Of a stretch of 64,000 nucleotides of DNA, positions 46,080 to 57,649 are shown piece after piece. This DNA comes from Lunularia cruciata. Lineage: Eukaryota; Streptophyta; Marchantiopsida; Lunulariales; Lunulariaceae. The translations under genes were made by a program, and so were the position numbers. The notes under the pieces were generated by a model. The model was not told the DNA's origin. It searched no databases and saw only the letters and a list, made by a program, of their open reading frames with translations. Within the stretch, counting starts at the first letter, position 1. Each line of letters opens with the position of its first letter. Location: positions 52,120,552 through 52,184,551 of the forward strand of contig OX419756.1 in assembly GCA_948567375.1 (NCBI GenBank), in the 5' to 3' direction.

Positions 46080-47830
46080 GAAGTGGCTTTGTATATCAAT
46101 TGTCCCTCAAATATAAATCTATGTTTTGAGAGAGCAAAGAGAAGATAGGGTGCATAGATGAAATCTGCAATCTGAAGAACAAGAACACCAAAAGATTCAA
46201 CTCACTCTTGAACAACTAGAGAAGGAGGTATTGGACTTAGAACTCTTCATGATGTACAAGATGCCTTGAGACAAATTGAAAAACAGAAATGAGAAGTTAG
46301 ATGGAGGGATCTGTTTACACCACCTCATCCTATATAGAAGAAGGATGCAAGTGGACAAACATGTTTTTTTACACACAGTACATCAACTTCTCCAAAAATT
46401 GTGAAGGGAGCCGGTTACTTGAAAGAATTGATTTGTGATAAGACTACACAAATCTTGATAGAGGAGGAGTGCCAATAAATCTTACACAATATTCCCCTAT
46501 CAATTTGGCGGGATCTTGAAGAGCAATTTGATGACATTAACACTTTTCCACAACCTTGGGTCAAAGAGGAGGAAGTCTATGTAGAAGACCCACCATTGCA
46601 ATTGGTACCTTGGGAAGCTTGGCTTGAGTCCAAAGTAAGACCCTCCAAGGGTGACTCAAAGCAACCAAATCCAATACCTCAGCAACTTATACTTCAAACA
46701 ATTTCCATGTCATCACACCCCATTACAAGGCAAGCCTACTAGAAGTACAAGGGGAAAAAACAAGATGAAGACCCAAATGAATCTATTGATGAGTTTGAAG
46801 TGACTTCCTTTGCTAACAAGGAACATGACTCCTAAAATAGATTGCAAATTTTTCCAAGCTTGCTCCAAAAGATAGCTCAAAGTTTGTACACCTATGTGAC
46901 TTAGAATGTGTTTAAACCAACCAATTGGGTGGAACTTTGTGATAACTTCCTAGAATGGTTTTGGGAGGTGGATTATGATACTAGTGTCTTTGCTGCATTC
47001 AATGATGTGGATCAGGGTAAGAATGAGAAGTTAAGAGATTATCTGGAACAATTTATGGTGTTATTCAACCAAGTGCCTAAGCAAGCAAGGATGGTTGGCT
47101 ATTTGAATGCCCAAGCCATCACTTGGTCCCTCAAAGGCCTACCATTGGAAATTTGGATCTTTACAAGAGAGCAAAATGCAACCTCTCTTGACAAAGTACT
47201 TAGACATGTTGCATGCTATAGTGCCACTTGCTCTTGTTATGCTAGTAACCAAAGGAATAGGGAGAGGAAAGGGCATAAGGAAAGAATAAAGATATCTTGC
47301 AATACCTCATCATCTTTGTATGACTCCTCAACCTTGTAAAGTTCCACTTTGTCAAGAAAAAAAGTGATAACCAAATGAAAAATTGGCAGAGTTTGGGATA
47401 AAAATATTGCAAACTCTAGCAAAACATGTCAAAAAAATAGACACTAAGCTGGAGATGCTTATAAAAGAATTTGTGGATTTCAAGATTTCAAGATTTAGAT
47501 GGTTGGGGTAAAGGACAGAAGGAAGCATCTTTATTTGCACAACAAAATGTATGGTGTACTTTGTGTGGGAAATTGGGTCATGCAAATATGGAATGCCTGA
47601 CCAACAGACCTTTGTACCCAATACAACAAATTGATTGGGTTCCAACTTGGGATCATAATCAATATTAGACCCAGAGGAAGAAGTGGTCTATCAAACCCAA
47701 GAGGTATAACCACATTCAAGCATGATGTTCCAAGGTCTATCCTATGTGCCAAAGGAGTATATGAGCAATGCTCCACTAAAATGGATGCCTATGCAAAACA
47801 AAATCCTCCTCTAGAATGTTGCACCTAGGG
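46080..47830 (+). pseudogene. E4 gag with zinc knuckle
   Basis: The best frame (46908-47339) reads as a retrotransposon gag capsid: NWVELCDNFLEWFWEVDYDT, KNEKLRDYLEQFMVLFNQVP and AQAITWSLKGLPLEIWIFTR. A zinc knuckle CTLCGKLGHANMEC (47555-47596) completes the nucleocapsid. A segment at about 46165-46255 (around aagaacaccaaaagattcaa) recurs at 63695-63790. Stops separate the pieces. No protease, RT or integrase of this element follows, so it is either a gag-only non-autonomous element or a deleted one. Confidence 0.68.
47555..47596 (+). other. E4 CCHC zinc knuckle
   Basis: CTLCGKLGHANMEC is an intact CX2CX4HX4C motif, typical of the RNA-binding end of retrotransposon gag. Confidence 0.85.
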
Positions 47831-49173
47831 CTTGTTATAATTAAAATTCGCTTGGATACTGGTCATCCAATAATCTTGAGCCTCAGTGGCATATTGGATA
47901 TTTTCCTTTGTGTGAGAATTTTAAGGGCTTGGGTCATGTGCCTAGCTAGTGTTCTTAGCCCCCAAATCCAAAGCGTCCAATGAGGTATGTTTAGACACAA
48001 CTAAAACGTCTCCCACCGCAAGTCAAAGAGGAGGCCATAGCAAATTATATTACTTTGGAGGAAGAAGTTCCAAATAAATTGGAGGTAACCTCAAAGGGAA
48101 AATGGCCGGATATTAATGGATTGAGAGTTGAAACACATTTGGAGAAGAAGAAACATGATTCCAAGGAGGTAAGCATTACCTTGTTCTTCTTGTGGAAGGC
48201 AAAGTGGTTTCATCCCAAGTCCATCTTGTTTACTAAGGAGGAGAAGATCCTGGTCAAGCCCAAAGTAAAAGCCTTATAGAAGGAGGTGAAGAAAGCCATG
48301 CAAAGAAGCCATGATATGAACTTGAAGGAAGTTCAAAAAGAGAGTCTTCTAGTGTTTGAAGCTAACATCTGAGCTAAGGTTGAGGGTCTCATTTGAGATG
48401 AAGTTGGTAAACCGGAAGTGACTTGGGTTTAGAACAAAACCACTCCGGTTACCATGCTCAAGAGGCCTGAGTCTACTTTAGATCGGGTTGAAGACTCAAC
48501 CACAAAGCAAAAGAAGGTGAAGCTAGAAAGAGTACTCTAATATGATATTGTGGTGGATCTAACATCCACTCACACAAACATGATGTTCAAACAATTATGG
48601 GAAGCTGACAAGTTGTATAAGGAGCAACTAAGCGTAAGAGAGTGCATAAGATCATCAAGAAGGATGTATCTGCTATTTATCCAATTGAACAAGAAGATTT
48701 GGGATCTCCAGAGGTAGATGCGGAGATTGTAGGTTGTATAATTACATCTATACCCATTGACTTGGGTTCTATGTTAATCTAATGACAAAAGATACTACCC
48801 ATAGGTTGGGATATCATACCTTTGGACCTACACCATGATTCCTAAGGTTTGCAGATCAGTCCAAATGCCAACTTTTGGGGATGTTGTCCAATATTATGAC
48901 AATCATTGGAGGAGTACCTTTCAATTTAAACTATATTGTACTCAGACCAATGACCAAAACTGGTTCTCTCTTATTGATCTAAAGACCATGGTTGTATAGT
49001 GCAGTTAGTACCTACATTTTTTGTTTTTGACAATTTTCAAGATAGAAAGTGTATTTTGCAATGGAAAGGGAAGATAAATCAAGAGAAGTATTGTGTTTTG
49101 GATCCAAAGTAAGAAGTCTGATCCAACCCCTGAGTAAGTAGACTTTGGATTGGAAGAGATGTAGACTTAGATC
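47831..49173 (+). other. Degenerate tail of E4
   Basis: Lys/Glu-rich frames with many stops (for example KLEVTSKGKWPDINGLRVET at 48070-48130). I cannot place them in a known domain. A weak protease-like DTG occurs near 47855 (IRLDTGHPIIL) but lacks the following Ala and a second motif. Pol is not found before the next element starts. Confidence 0.4.
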
Positions 49174-49341
49174 TATAACACCCATTTGTTCATGTATATG
49201 CTATTGTGATATTTAGTTTGGTAGTATAACTACTTGAGAGATATCGTTTATATAAAGATAAAAGATGGTTATAAATTAGTCATGATAAGCTATAGTGTGT
49301 CATAGCTAAAATAGTGGGGATGTTACTTTAGAAAAAGTGGA
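49174..49341 (+). repeat. Truncated LTR of the TGTAACACCC family
   Basis: About 168 bp match the start of the solo LTR at 8304 (shared aacacccatttgt and acttgagagatat), in plus orientation. The first bases read TATAACACCC. It breaks off at agtgga and continues directly into gag sequence of E6, so a deletion or chimeric junction lies at about 49341. Confidence 0.75.
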
Positions 49342-52116
49342 ACCAATCACACTAACCAACATGAGTCCAACAGATGCTTTAGAAAATTTCAAATGAGGGT
49401 TAAAGGAGCAAATTCACCAAGAAGTAATGGTACAAAATCCTTGCATGGTTTTTGAAGCCATTGCTTGTGCTTAGAGAATTGCAGGGGTGCTTGAAGGAGG
49501 TTAAGAAATAGTCTTGGCTTAACATTCTTGGGCTGAAACACAACACTTTGGTGGACCAATTCTTATGGAATTGTGCAACATTTGGTTTTGAGAATGAGGA
49601 GCACAACCTCTCCAAGGAGAATAGGGACAGCTTGAAGGAAGAAGAGATGGGGTCCCACAAGGAGAAGAGACTTGAGTAGAAGAACATCATTGTTACAATT
49701 GCAACCAAGTTGGGCTCCTAGCTATAGATTGTCATACTCAATTTCATGGAGGTCCTTGGCCTCCATACATGTGATCTTTGAACAACATGGAAAGACAAAT
49801 TGAAGAAGAGGAAGCAAAAAACACATCATAAAACAAAGATTGCCAATAAATGTACCTCGTGGCATTATTGGCTCAATGGAGAAGCAAAAAAGTGGAGAAA
49901 GGAATAAGATAAGTGCACAAAGAGTGAGGAAGACAAACTCACAATTGATTATTGTAAATGGAGTCCTAGAGGGCAATTAGGTGAGAGTGTTGATAGACTT
50001 GGAGCAATAGAGAACTTCTTGTCTTGCTCTATTGCAATAAGGTTGGGGATGGATCTGGAGAAGGATGAAAAACAAAGAGAAAAATAACAAATGAAGAAGT
50101 AGAATTACCTAATGGGTAGAGAGGGAGGATTGAATCATTACCTAAAAAGGTAGCACTCTCTATATGAGAGTATCATGAAGACATTGAGTGGCAAGTGATA
50201 TGGTTTGCTTGTTATGATGTAGATGGTTTGCTTGTTATGATGCAATCTTAGGTATGATGTGGATGGAGTACTACAACCCCACGGTCAATTGGAGGAAGAA
50301 AGTAGTGAGAACTTGCCAATGGAAGATCATTGGGGTTAAGGAGAGAGCACACATGCAAGAATTAGCTCTTTATGTCATAGGGACAAGATCTATCTATAAG
50401 ATAGATAGATGTTTCATGGACCTAATAAGAGAAGTTCAGAGTGCACAACCCAATGGAGAAGTTCCTGAGAAATTGAAAGATGTGGTCAATGAGTATCAAG
50501 ATGTCTTCCCATATGACCTACCTTCAAGATTACCACCAAAAAGGAGAGTAGATCACAAAATCAAGATAATTCCAAGGAAGACAACTCCTTGTAAGGCCCC
50601 ATATTGTCTATCACCTCATGAGTTGGGAGAGTATAAGACTCAAATTGAAGATATGTTGCAGAAAGTGTTTATCTAACCCATCAAAAATCACCATATGGAG
50701 CTCTAGTCTTGTTTGTGAAGAAAAAAGATGGTATAATGCGCATGGGCATTGACTATCGGGATTAAATCAACAAATGGTGAAGAACAAATATCTCTTACCC
50801 CACATGGATGACCTATTCATTCAACTCAATATGGCAAGATACTTCACCAAACTTGACCTACAAAGTGGTTACAATCAAATCCGGATTGTAGAGGAAGACA
50901 TCCACAAAACTACCTTTCCAACAAGGTATAGCAACTTTGAGTACTTGGTAATGCCGTTTGGCCTCACCAACGCACCGACCACTTTCATGAGATTGATGAA
51001 TAACATATTTCATCCATACTTGGATAAATCTATTATCATTTTCCTAGAAGACATCCTTGTCTATAGTAGGACCATGATGAAACAAAAGCAACATTTGTGA
51101 GAAGTTCTCCAAATTCTATGACAAAATCAATTGTACGACAAAATCTGAAAGTGTGAGTCTGGCAAGTCTGAAGTAGACTATTTGGGGCATAGAGTAAGTA
51201 CAAAAGATATCCAAGTGTTAATATATAAAATAAAAGTCATTCAGAAATGGAGCACTCTAAAGGACTAGACTCAACTCAAGAGTTTCTTAGGATTGATGAG
51301 GTTCTATCATCAATTTGTCAAGGACTTCTCCAAGGTTGCATAACCTCTAACACCACTACTTGGCAAGGGGAGGAAATGGATTTAGGGAATCGCTCAAGAA
51401 TTGAAAGATGCATTACTGCATGCACCAATCTTAAAATGGTATGACCCAAAATGTCCAATCAAGTTGGCTATGGATGCATGAGGTGTAGCAATAGGAGCTA
51501 TCCTACAACAAGAGTGGCAAGATGGATTGCACCCAGTTGCATATTTCTCCCAAAAGTTATTACCGGTAGAATGAAACTACCCCATCACCAAACAAGAAGA
51601 GTTGGCCATTGTACTTGTAACCAATAATCATTGTCTTGGTGAGAAGGCATTTGTAGTGGAGATAGACCACAAATCTTTAGTCTACCTTGAGACACATAAA
51701 GACCTATCTCATTGACAGATTTGATGGGCGGAGTAGGGACAAAGGTTCAACATGACAATCACATATGTGGAAGGCAAGAAGCAATTGGCATATGCATTTA
51801 TCCAAATGCCTATGGTAAACAATCTAGTAGTAGAGGTCAAGATGAAACCCAAATTTTAATAGAAGATTCTTGCTACTATGAAAACTGATCCATAGATTGT
51901 AGCAACTCAATCATTGAATGGTATCACCAATACCCAGGATTCACTTTTTGTGATGGTAGGTTTTGGATCTCAGATGACCTAAACATTAAACCACCATTGT
52001 AGCAAAATGTCATGATTTTGCCAATGCAGGCCACATGGGCATGGACAAGACTTTGGATGCAGCAAAATGCCATTACTATTGGCCCAAGATGAGCAACAAT
52101 GTGATGGAGTATGTTT
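49342..52116 (+). pseudogene. E6 chromovirus, left part: gag end, protease, RT, RNase H, integrase zinc domain
   Basis: Plus-strand Ty3/gypsy order. The gag C-terminus includes GLKEQIHQEVMVQNPCMVFE, with a zinc knuckle at 49691-49732 (CYNCNQVGLLAIDC) whose His is replaced by Leu. The protease at about 49981-50060 reads VRVLIDLGAIENFLSCSIAI, with Leu where Thr or Ser of D(T/S)GA is expected. RT lies in 50254-51100 (LPSRLPPKRRVDHKI, YFTKLDLQSGYNQIRI, MPFGLTNAPTTFMRLMN), and its catalytic box reads FLEDILVYS, so one of the two Asp is Glu. RNase H follows (APILKWYDPKCPIKLAMDA, QEELAIVL, EIDHKSLVYLE), then the integrase HHCC domain (HDFANAGHMGMDKTLDAAKC). At 52117 it is cut by the insertion of E5; it resumes at 61666. 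Confidence 0.85.
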
Positions 52117-52803
52117 TGTGAGTAGGCTTGTCTCTCACTCAAGATGAGTTTCTAATGGCTATTATGGTAGCACACCATGGACTAAGAAGGCAAGGAACCC
52201 CAACTCCATCATACTCCTCCAAGGCTAACACTCCAAGACTTAAAGCATTGCAACTAGAGAATTCAATGAGAGAGATAATTGAAAATGAAAGGATGATGAA
52301 CACCTCCTCACCCTTAGTTTATATACTTGTGAAATAGTTATGCACCAAAGTTACTAATTATTAGAGTAACTCAAGTTACTAGGCTAAAATTCAGATAAAG
52401 TCAAAAAGCTAAAGGAACATCCATACTCATGGAAATATTCTCCTAAGCATGTGGTTGTATCTTGACCCCACCACTAATTCAAGGATTCCTTCACATGGGC
52501 TATCCTTGGACTATAGAAGAATCCTAAACAAATGGCTTGTGGGCCCAAAAGTTCTCAAATCTTTCCTTGAAGCAAGACACCTAGGAATAATACCAAGTCA
52601 ACACATTAGAATCCAAAATAGTGGTGCTTATCTTTTCTACTTCCTCTAAAGTAAGTTCCCTTCTATCTTAGCTATGACTATCTTTAGCTAATCATGACTA
52701 ATATAGAACTATTATTCATCTCTACATAAATAATATCTCTCAAGTACTTATAATACCAAACTAAATATCATAATAACACATACATGCACAAATAGATGTA
52801 ACA
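52117..52803 (-). repeat. 3' LTR of E5 (687 bp)
   Basis: On the minus strand it starts TGTTACATCT, after the purine-rich AGTCCGGGAGTAAA, and ends CTACTCACA. It has the same length and orientation as 60979-61665 and the two align throughout with scattered substitutions, so they are the LTR pair of E5. The solo LTR at 8304 belongs to the same family. Confidence 0.9.
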
Positions 52804-52848
52804 TTTACTCCCGGACTAAGATTTCACTTTGTCCTCAAAGTGAAGGTC

Positions 52849-53962
52849 TCTCTACCTTTTATGATAAATCTTCAACTTATCATGGTTAATCCTATCAAAG
52901 TGTCTTCCTTCCAACTCCTTGAGATCATAGGTGTAATTCCCCCACACCTTCTCCACTATGAAAGGTCCAAAGTATTTAGGTAAAAGCTTCTTTTTCACTC
53001 TCTTGAATTGAATAGAATCAAACAACATTACCAAATCACCTTCTTTGAAAAGTGATACATTCTTCTTGCCTTGCTTCTTATCATAATTTTCCTTTTTTTT
53101 TCCTTTGGGCTTGCTCTAATCAAACCATAGCAACTGCTCTTGCTTCTTCCAATTCCATGAGTTAATCCCTCCTTGACTTCTTTGCATCACCTCCTTGTGC
53201 TTTCTTCAATTTTCTCTCAATGCTTTGGAAGGTAAGAAGATCAAAGTGAATTAATACTTCTTTGCATCACCTCCTTGTGCTTTCTTCAATTTCCTCTCAA
53301 TGCTTTGGAAGGTAAGAAGATCAAAGTGAATTAATAGGGTTGACTCACTACTATATACCAATTGAAATGGAGAATATTTGGTGGAAGTCTTCATGGATGT
53401 TGTATACTCTCCCAAAATTGCATGAATCCTCTTGTCCCAATGATGTTTAGCCCCCTCCATTTCTACATCTTTGGCCAACATCATGCACAAGGTCTGATTG
53501 GTTCTCTTTGCCAAGTCATTGGAATTTGACTTATAGGATGTAGTTACTCTATGTGTGATAATGTCATAAAGTGGCTGTAGTAATGCCTCTTATAAACTCT
53601 AATCCTTTATCCCAAAAAAACTCCAAGGGGTACCTAAATCTAGTGATAATGTATTCATAAAGAAATCTCCTAACTTCATCTTCATTCTTGTACTTCAATG
53701 GTCTAGCCTCAACCTACTTGGTAAGATAATTAGCAACTAAGACAATGTATTGATTTTTCCTTGGGGTTCTATTGAGAGGACCTACAAAATCAATTCTCCA
53801 CTTCTCAAAAGGTCCTAACAATGGAATTGATCTAAGTGGTGGAGTGGAAGTAGACTTTCTAGCAAAAGCTTGACAAACATGACAGGTTTTGCAATAATCA
53901 AGACAATACTTGAAAATCTCCTTCCAATGGTAACCTGCATCTAGAATCTTGAAAGTAGTCAC
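52849..53962 (-). pseudogene. E5 integrase
   Basis: The N-terminal Cys pair and first core Asp lie at 53714-53962 (YCKTCHVCQAF, WRIDFVGPLN). The core end is at 53251-53514 (AKRTNQTLCMMLAKDVEMEG, TSTKYSPFQLVYSSEST). The C-terminal GPY/F-type module is at 52852-53034 (KKLLPKYFGPFIVEKVWGNY, then RINHDKLKIYHKR and stop). The protein ends here without a chromatin-reader domain. An 80-bp tandem duplication at 53176-53335 disturbs the region between core and C-terminus. Confidence 0.85.
53176..53335. repeat. 80-bp tandem duplication in E5 integrase
   Basis: Units 53176-53255 and 53256-53335 are nearly identical (acttctttgcatcacctcc, ggaaggtaagaagatcaaag), with one difference seen. The near identity suggests a recent event compared with the general decay of E5. 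The period is not a multiple of three. Confidence 0.93.
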
Positions 53963-54202
53963 CTTTCATACAAAGTATAATCCACACACTAAACCTTCAT
54001 GAAACTCCTTTATGAGTAAGATAGACTCTTCTTTACCCATTGCTCTTCAAAGTAGACCATCTGCTCCTTGGTGAAAAAGAATATCCTCCACCATTGTGTA
54101 AGGTTTAGATCTTGCTACAAGGGCCTCCACAATCTCCTTGTACTCTATTGGAAACTTGAGTGATTGAGATTATCATGAGCTCTTCATCCAAGAAAGGATC
54201 AT

Positions 54203-55620
54203 TTATTGGCTCATCTCCATCATGATTATAGGCCTTAGATAAGAAATCAACATTTGCATGTTTCTTCCATGGCAATCCTTAATGGTGTAGTCATACTCAA
54301 AGAAGAGTATCATCCACCTTGCTAGCCTTTCTTCCACATTAGGCTTGTTGAAGATGTACTTTAAAGCCTTGTGATCCATGACAATGGTGGCTTTACCTCC
54401 AATCAAGTAGTGTCTAAACTTCTTGAGACCAAAGATCACTATCAACCCTTCTCTCTCTATGATAGAGTAATTCTTTTATTGCTAAAACCATCTGCCCACT
54501 AGCATAAACTATTGGATGATCATACCCATCTTGGTCTAATTGACTAAGAGTGCATCCTATAGCTACATTGGAAGCATGCGTGTAGAGGATGAAAGGCTTA
54601 CTCCAATCAAGTTTAGCAAGAATTGGAGCTACAACAAGGGATTGCTTGAGCTCCTCAAAAGATTTGAGAGCCTTCATGTTGTCCAAAGTCACCAGGTATT
54701 CTACACCCTTCCTCATGTAGATGGTCAATGCATAAGCCTTGTTGGAAAATGAGAAGATGAACCTCCTATAGTACCCAACCATCCCCAAGAATTGGAATAA
54801 CTTTGTCAAGCTTGAAGGGAATGCAAGGTTTGAGATTTTCCTCACCTTCTTAGAGCCAACAGCTATTCTATCCTTGGAGATGATGTGCCCCAAAAGAAGA
54901 CTTTCTTCACAAGTAAAAATGCACTTTTTTGGGTTAAGTGATTCATTTTTTTCATCCAAGCATTGCAAGACCTTGATCAAGTGCTCAAAGTGCTCCTCAT
55001 TGCTCCCATAAACACAAAATGCATCAATGAAGTCTCTCACAGATTTCCCAATGAAAGGTTTAAACACCTTGTTCATGAATTGTTGGAATGTGGCTGGAGC
55101 ATTGAAAAGCCCAAAGGGCATGACCTTGAAAGCATAAGTCTCCCAAGGTTTGGTGAAGCTTTAGTGCAATTTTGAGTTGGTTATACCTACTATAACCATC
55201 TCCAAAACTATACTTCTCATGACCTACAACCTTCTCCAAGATCTCATCAATGAATGACAAAGTGTAATAGTCCTTCTTACTAACAACATGGAGCTTCTTG
55301 TAATCCACACATACCCAAAGCTTGCCATTCTTTTTCTTGACAATCCATTTGAATTCTCCACCTCAAAGAAGAATCCGGCCTCCTTGACCTTATCAATCTC
55401 CTCTTTCATAACCAAAAATATTGGTGGAGTAATGTGATGTTGCTTTTGGCAGACTTGTCTTGCATGTGATTCCACCACAATCTTGTGCTCCTCTAAGGTG
55501 ACTTCCTTTAGATTCTTGTAACTAAAAGAAAACACATGGATGAACTTGCTGAAAATCTCCTCAAATCTCACCTTCTCCTCCTTGGTAACATTTGGACCAT
55601 ACTTGAGGGTAGATAGCCTC
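54203..55620 (-). pseudogene. E5 reverse transcriptase and RNase H
   Basis: The linker (55224-55571) reads VTLEEHKIVVESHARQVCQK. RT has MPFGLFNAPATFQQFMNKVF and the box RDFIDAFCVYG, in which the second catalytic Asp is Ala. The thumb and connection include LLLGHIISKDRIAVGSKKVR and FLGMVGYYRRFIFSFS. RNase H follows (PFILYTHASNVAIGCTLSQL, KATIVMDHKALKYIFNK). Frame breaks lie near 55200-55310 and 54420. The catalytic change alone would abolish polymerase activity. Confidence 0.86.
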
Positions 55621-56099
55621 CTCTATCTCCTCAAGTGTCAATGGGGATTTATTTGGGTCCTTCAAAACCTTTGGCTTAGGTGCAAACTCTATAGTACACA
55701 AGGGATATACATTTGAATCAAATTCAGATTCATCTTTTTGCATGGAAATCTCCTCTTCCATGCATATGTCCACACTTGAAGCTCCTTCTGAATTTGATTC
55801 TCAATAATCAAAAGATGGTGTATCTGAATGTGAAGTATTGATGGTGTTAGTAACAAGAATTGTGACTCTATGGTTTGATGGCTTAATCCTCAAGTACCTT
55901 TTGTGCCATCAATCAGTTGTGCATGCTGCTCTCAACCATGGCATCCCAAGAAGCAAATCATAGCTTGAATCCCTCAAGACTTGGAAAATCATGAGATTTT
56001 GAACTTCCATAATTGAAACTACCACCTTATCCATCACCCCTACAAGTCAAACTTATTGTTTGCTTGCCATGCTTACCACAAAGATTGAAGGTCTATAGA

Positions 56100-56300
56100 G
56101 TATCATACCCAACTTCTTCATCAACCTTTTTGACATGGCATTCACTGTTGATCCTCCATCAACAAGTGCATCCTTGATGTTGTGACCATTTACTCCCACA
56201 TCAATCTTAGAGGCATATTTACAAGCCTCCTATGGTGACCATTTACTCCCACATCAATCTTAGAGGCATATTTACAAGCCTCCTATGGTGCTGGTTTGGC
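56100..56300 (-). pseudogene. E5 aspartic protease fragment with 53-bp tandem duplication
   Basis: Near 56130-56165 the minus strand reads VDGGSTVNAMSKRLMKKLGM, a retropepsin active site of the DGGS kind seen in some plant gypsy elements. Just upstream on that strand, gtgaccatttactcccacat and the following bases are duplicated exactly in units 56182-56234 and 56235-56287. The 53-bp length shifts the frame. Confidence 0.75.
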
Positions 56301-56386
56301 ATCCACCAACCCCATTGATATTAGAGCTTTTCCTTTCTTCTTCCTCTTGCTCCTTGTAGAACTCAAACCACCTCTAAGCTCCTTTC

Positions 56387-57628
56387 TCAAGTTGGGTTCA
56401 AAGCAATCATTTGGCTCACTATGATGTTGACCTTGTGACTACCAACATCCTCCAAAACATTGTAGTTCCATTGTTGCTTTGAGATCAAGAAGTCTTCCAT
56501 CCCCAACTTCTTTCTTGGAGTCTTTTTTGTTGATGGTGTTGAGGTGAAAGTTCTCTTAGTAGACATAGGAGTATCTTTGCTATGAGTAAATCCTTGAGAA
56601 GAGTGAAAATCCTCTACAAAATAAGCTCTCTTCTTCTCTTGCGCCAAAAGCTCCAAATTAAGACCTTTAGAGTTTGAGCACTCTCCCTTCTCATACTTGC
56701 TCTCAACCATATCTATGGATTCTATCTCCTTACCTTTGTTTGGATTAGGAGCCACTTGGGTTTTACCATCTCCCTCTTCCACCCTATTGGCTTCCTCATA
56801 ACACTTTCCTCCATGGTAAGTGGAATTTGGGCAATTCCTTTGGATGTGACTTCTTCCTCCACAACTGAAAATTTTTCTTTCATTGAAATTGTTGTTGGTT
56901 GGTTGACCTCTTCTATATGGATAGATTTTATAACTCCCAGGCCCTCTTTCCACATTCTAATCCACTTCTCTCTTCTCCCATAGTTGCACTACATTGATCT
57001 TGAGATCTGCAAGTTGTTTTATGATGGTTTGAAGTGGATCTTTTGGTAGAGGTGCAAGAATTAGAGCAACTACTACTTGTGATGCAACCCTTGCCACCAA
57101 AATATCAAAAGTTCCACCATACTTGTAGCTTTGAGGACGATGCACAACCTCCTTACCATCAAATCACTCTCATCCCCTTCCAAACTCTCGTCCATACGAT
57201 TGCAATCTTGATGCTTCAACCTTGGAAAAAGGTTTCTCATATCTCACCTTGCTTCTTATTTGTGGTCTCAACCCTCCCACAAAATTCTTGGTGAGCATGG
57301 TTTGTATGCCAGTCATAGTAGTCTCCACATCATCCCCACCCTTCTTCAACACTATGCAAAATTTGGATTCTAACTTCTCCACTCTTTCTACATAAACTCT
57401 CACTTTCTTTCCATCTCCTTGTTTAAGGAAGGTAACCTCACTTATCAATCTCTCATAAATCTCATCTGGAAGAAAGTTCTCAATGAGTGCTGAAGTCAAA
57501 ATCTCCCAAGACTCTTCTTGCGCATCTCTCATCTCTCTCTTTTGATATTCTGACTCATACCATATAAGGGCTGCATCTTCAAAGAAATCAGGTAATGATG
57601 AGGCCCACTCATTCTTTCTTCCTCTCAT
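56387..57628 (-). pseudogene. E5 gag
   Basis: The capsid part (57170-57628) reads SLPDFFEDAALIWYESEYQK, WEILTSALIENFLPDEIYER, SEVTFLKQGDGKKVRVYVER, a standard retrotransposon gag. The nucleocapsid part (56387-56953) has SCGGRSHIQRNCPNS, a zinc knuckle that has lost its first Cys. A frame break near 57160 separates the parts. Lys- and Ser-rich stretches follow toward the protease. Confidence 0.83.
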
Positions 57629-57649
57629 TTTTTCCTATGCAAGCTCTCT

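Noticed and set aside
47850-47890. Aspartic protease in E4 from the string LDTGHPIIL
   Set aside because: DTG alone is common by chance; the following Ala, hydrophobic context and second protease box are missing.
49174-49341. Reading the truncated TGTAACACCC LTR as the 5' LTR of E6
   Set aside because: The likely 3' LTR of E6 starts TGCAATACC and does not resemble it, so the fragment is better seen as a separate LTR piece joined by a deletion.
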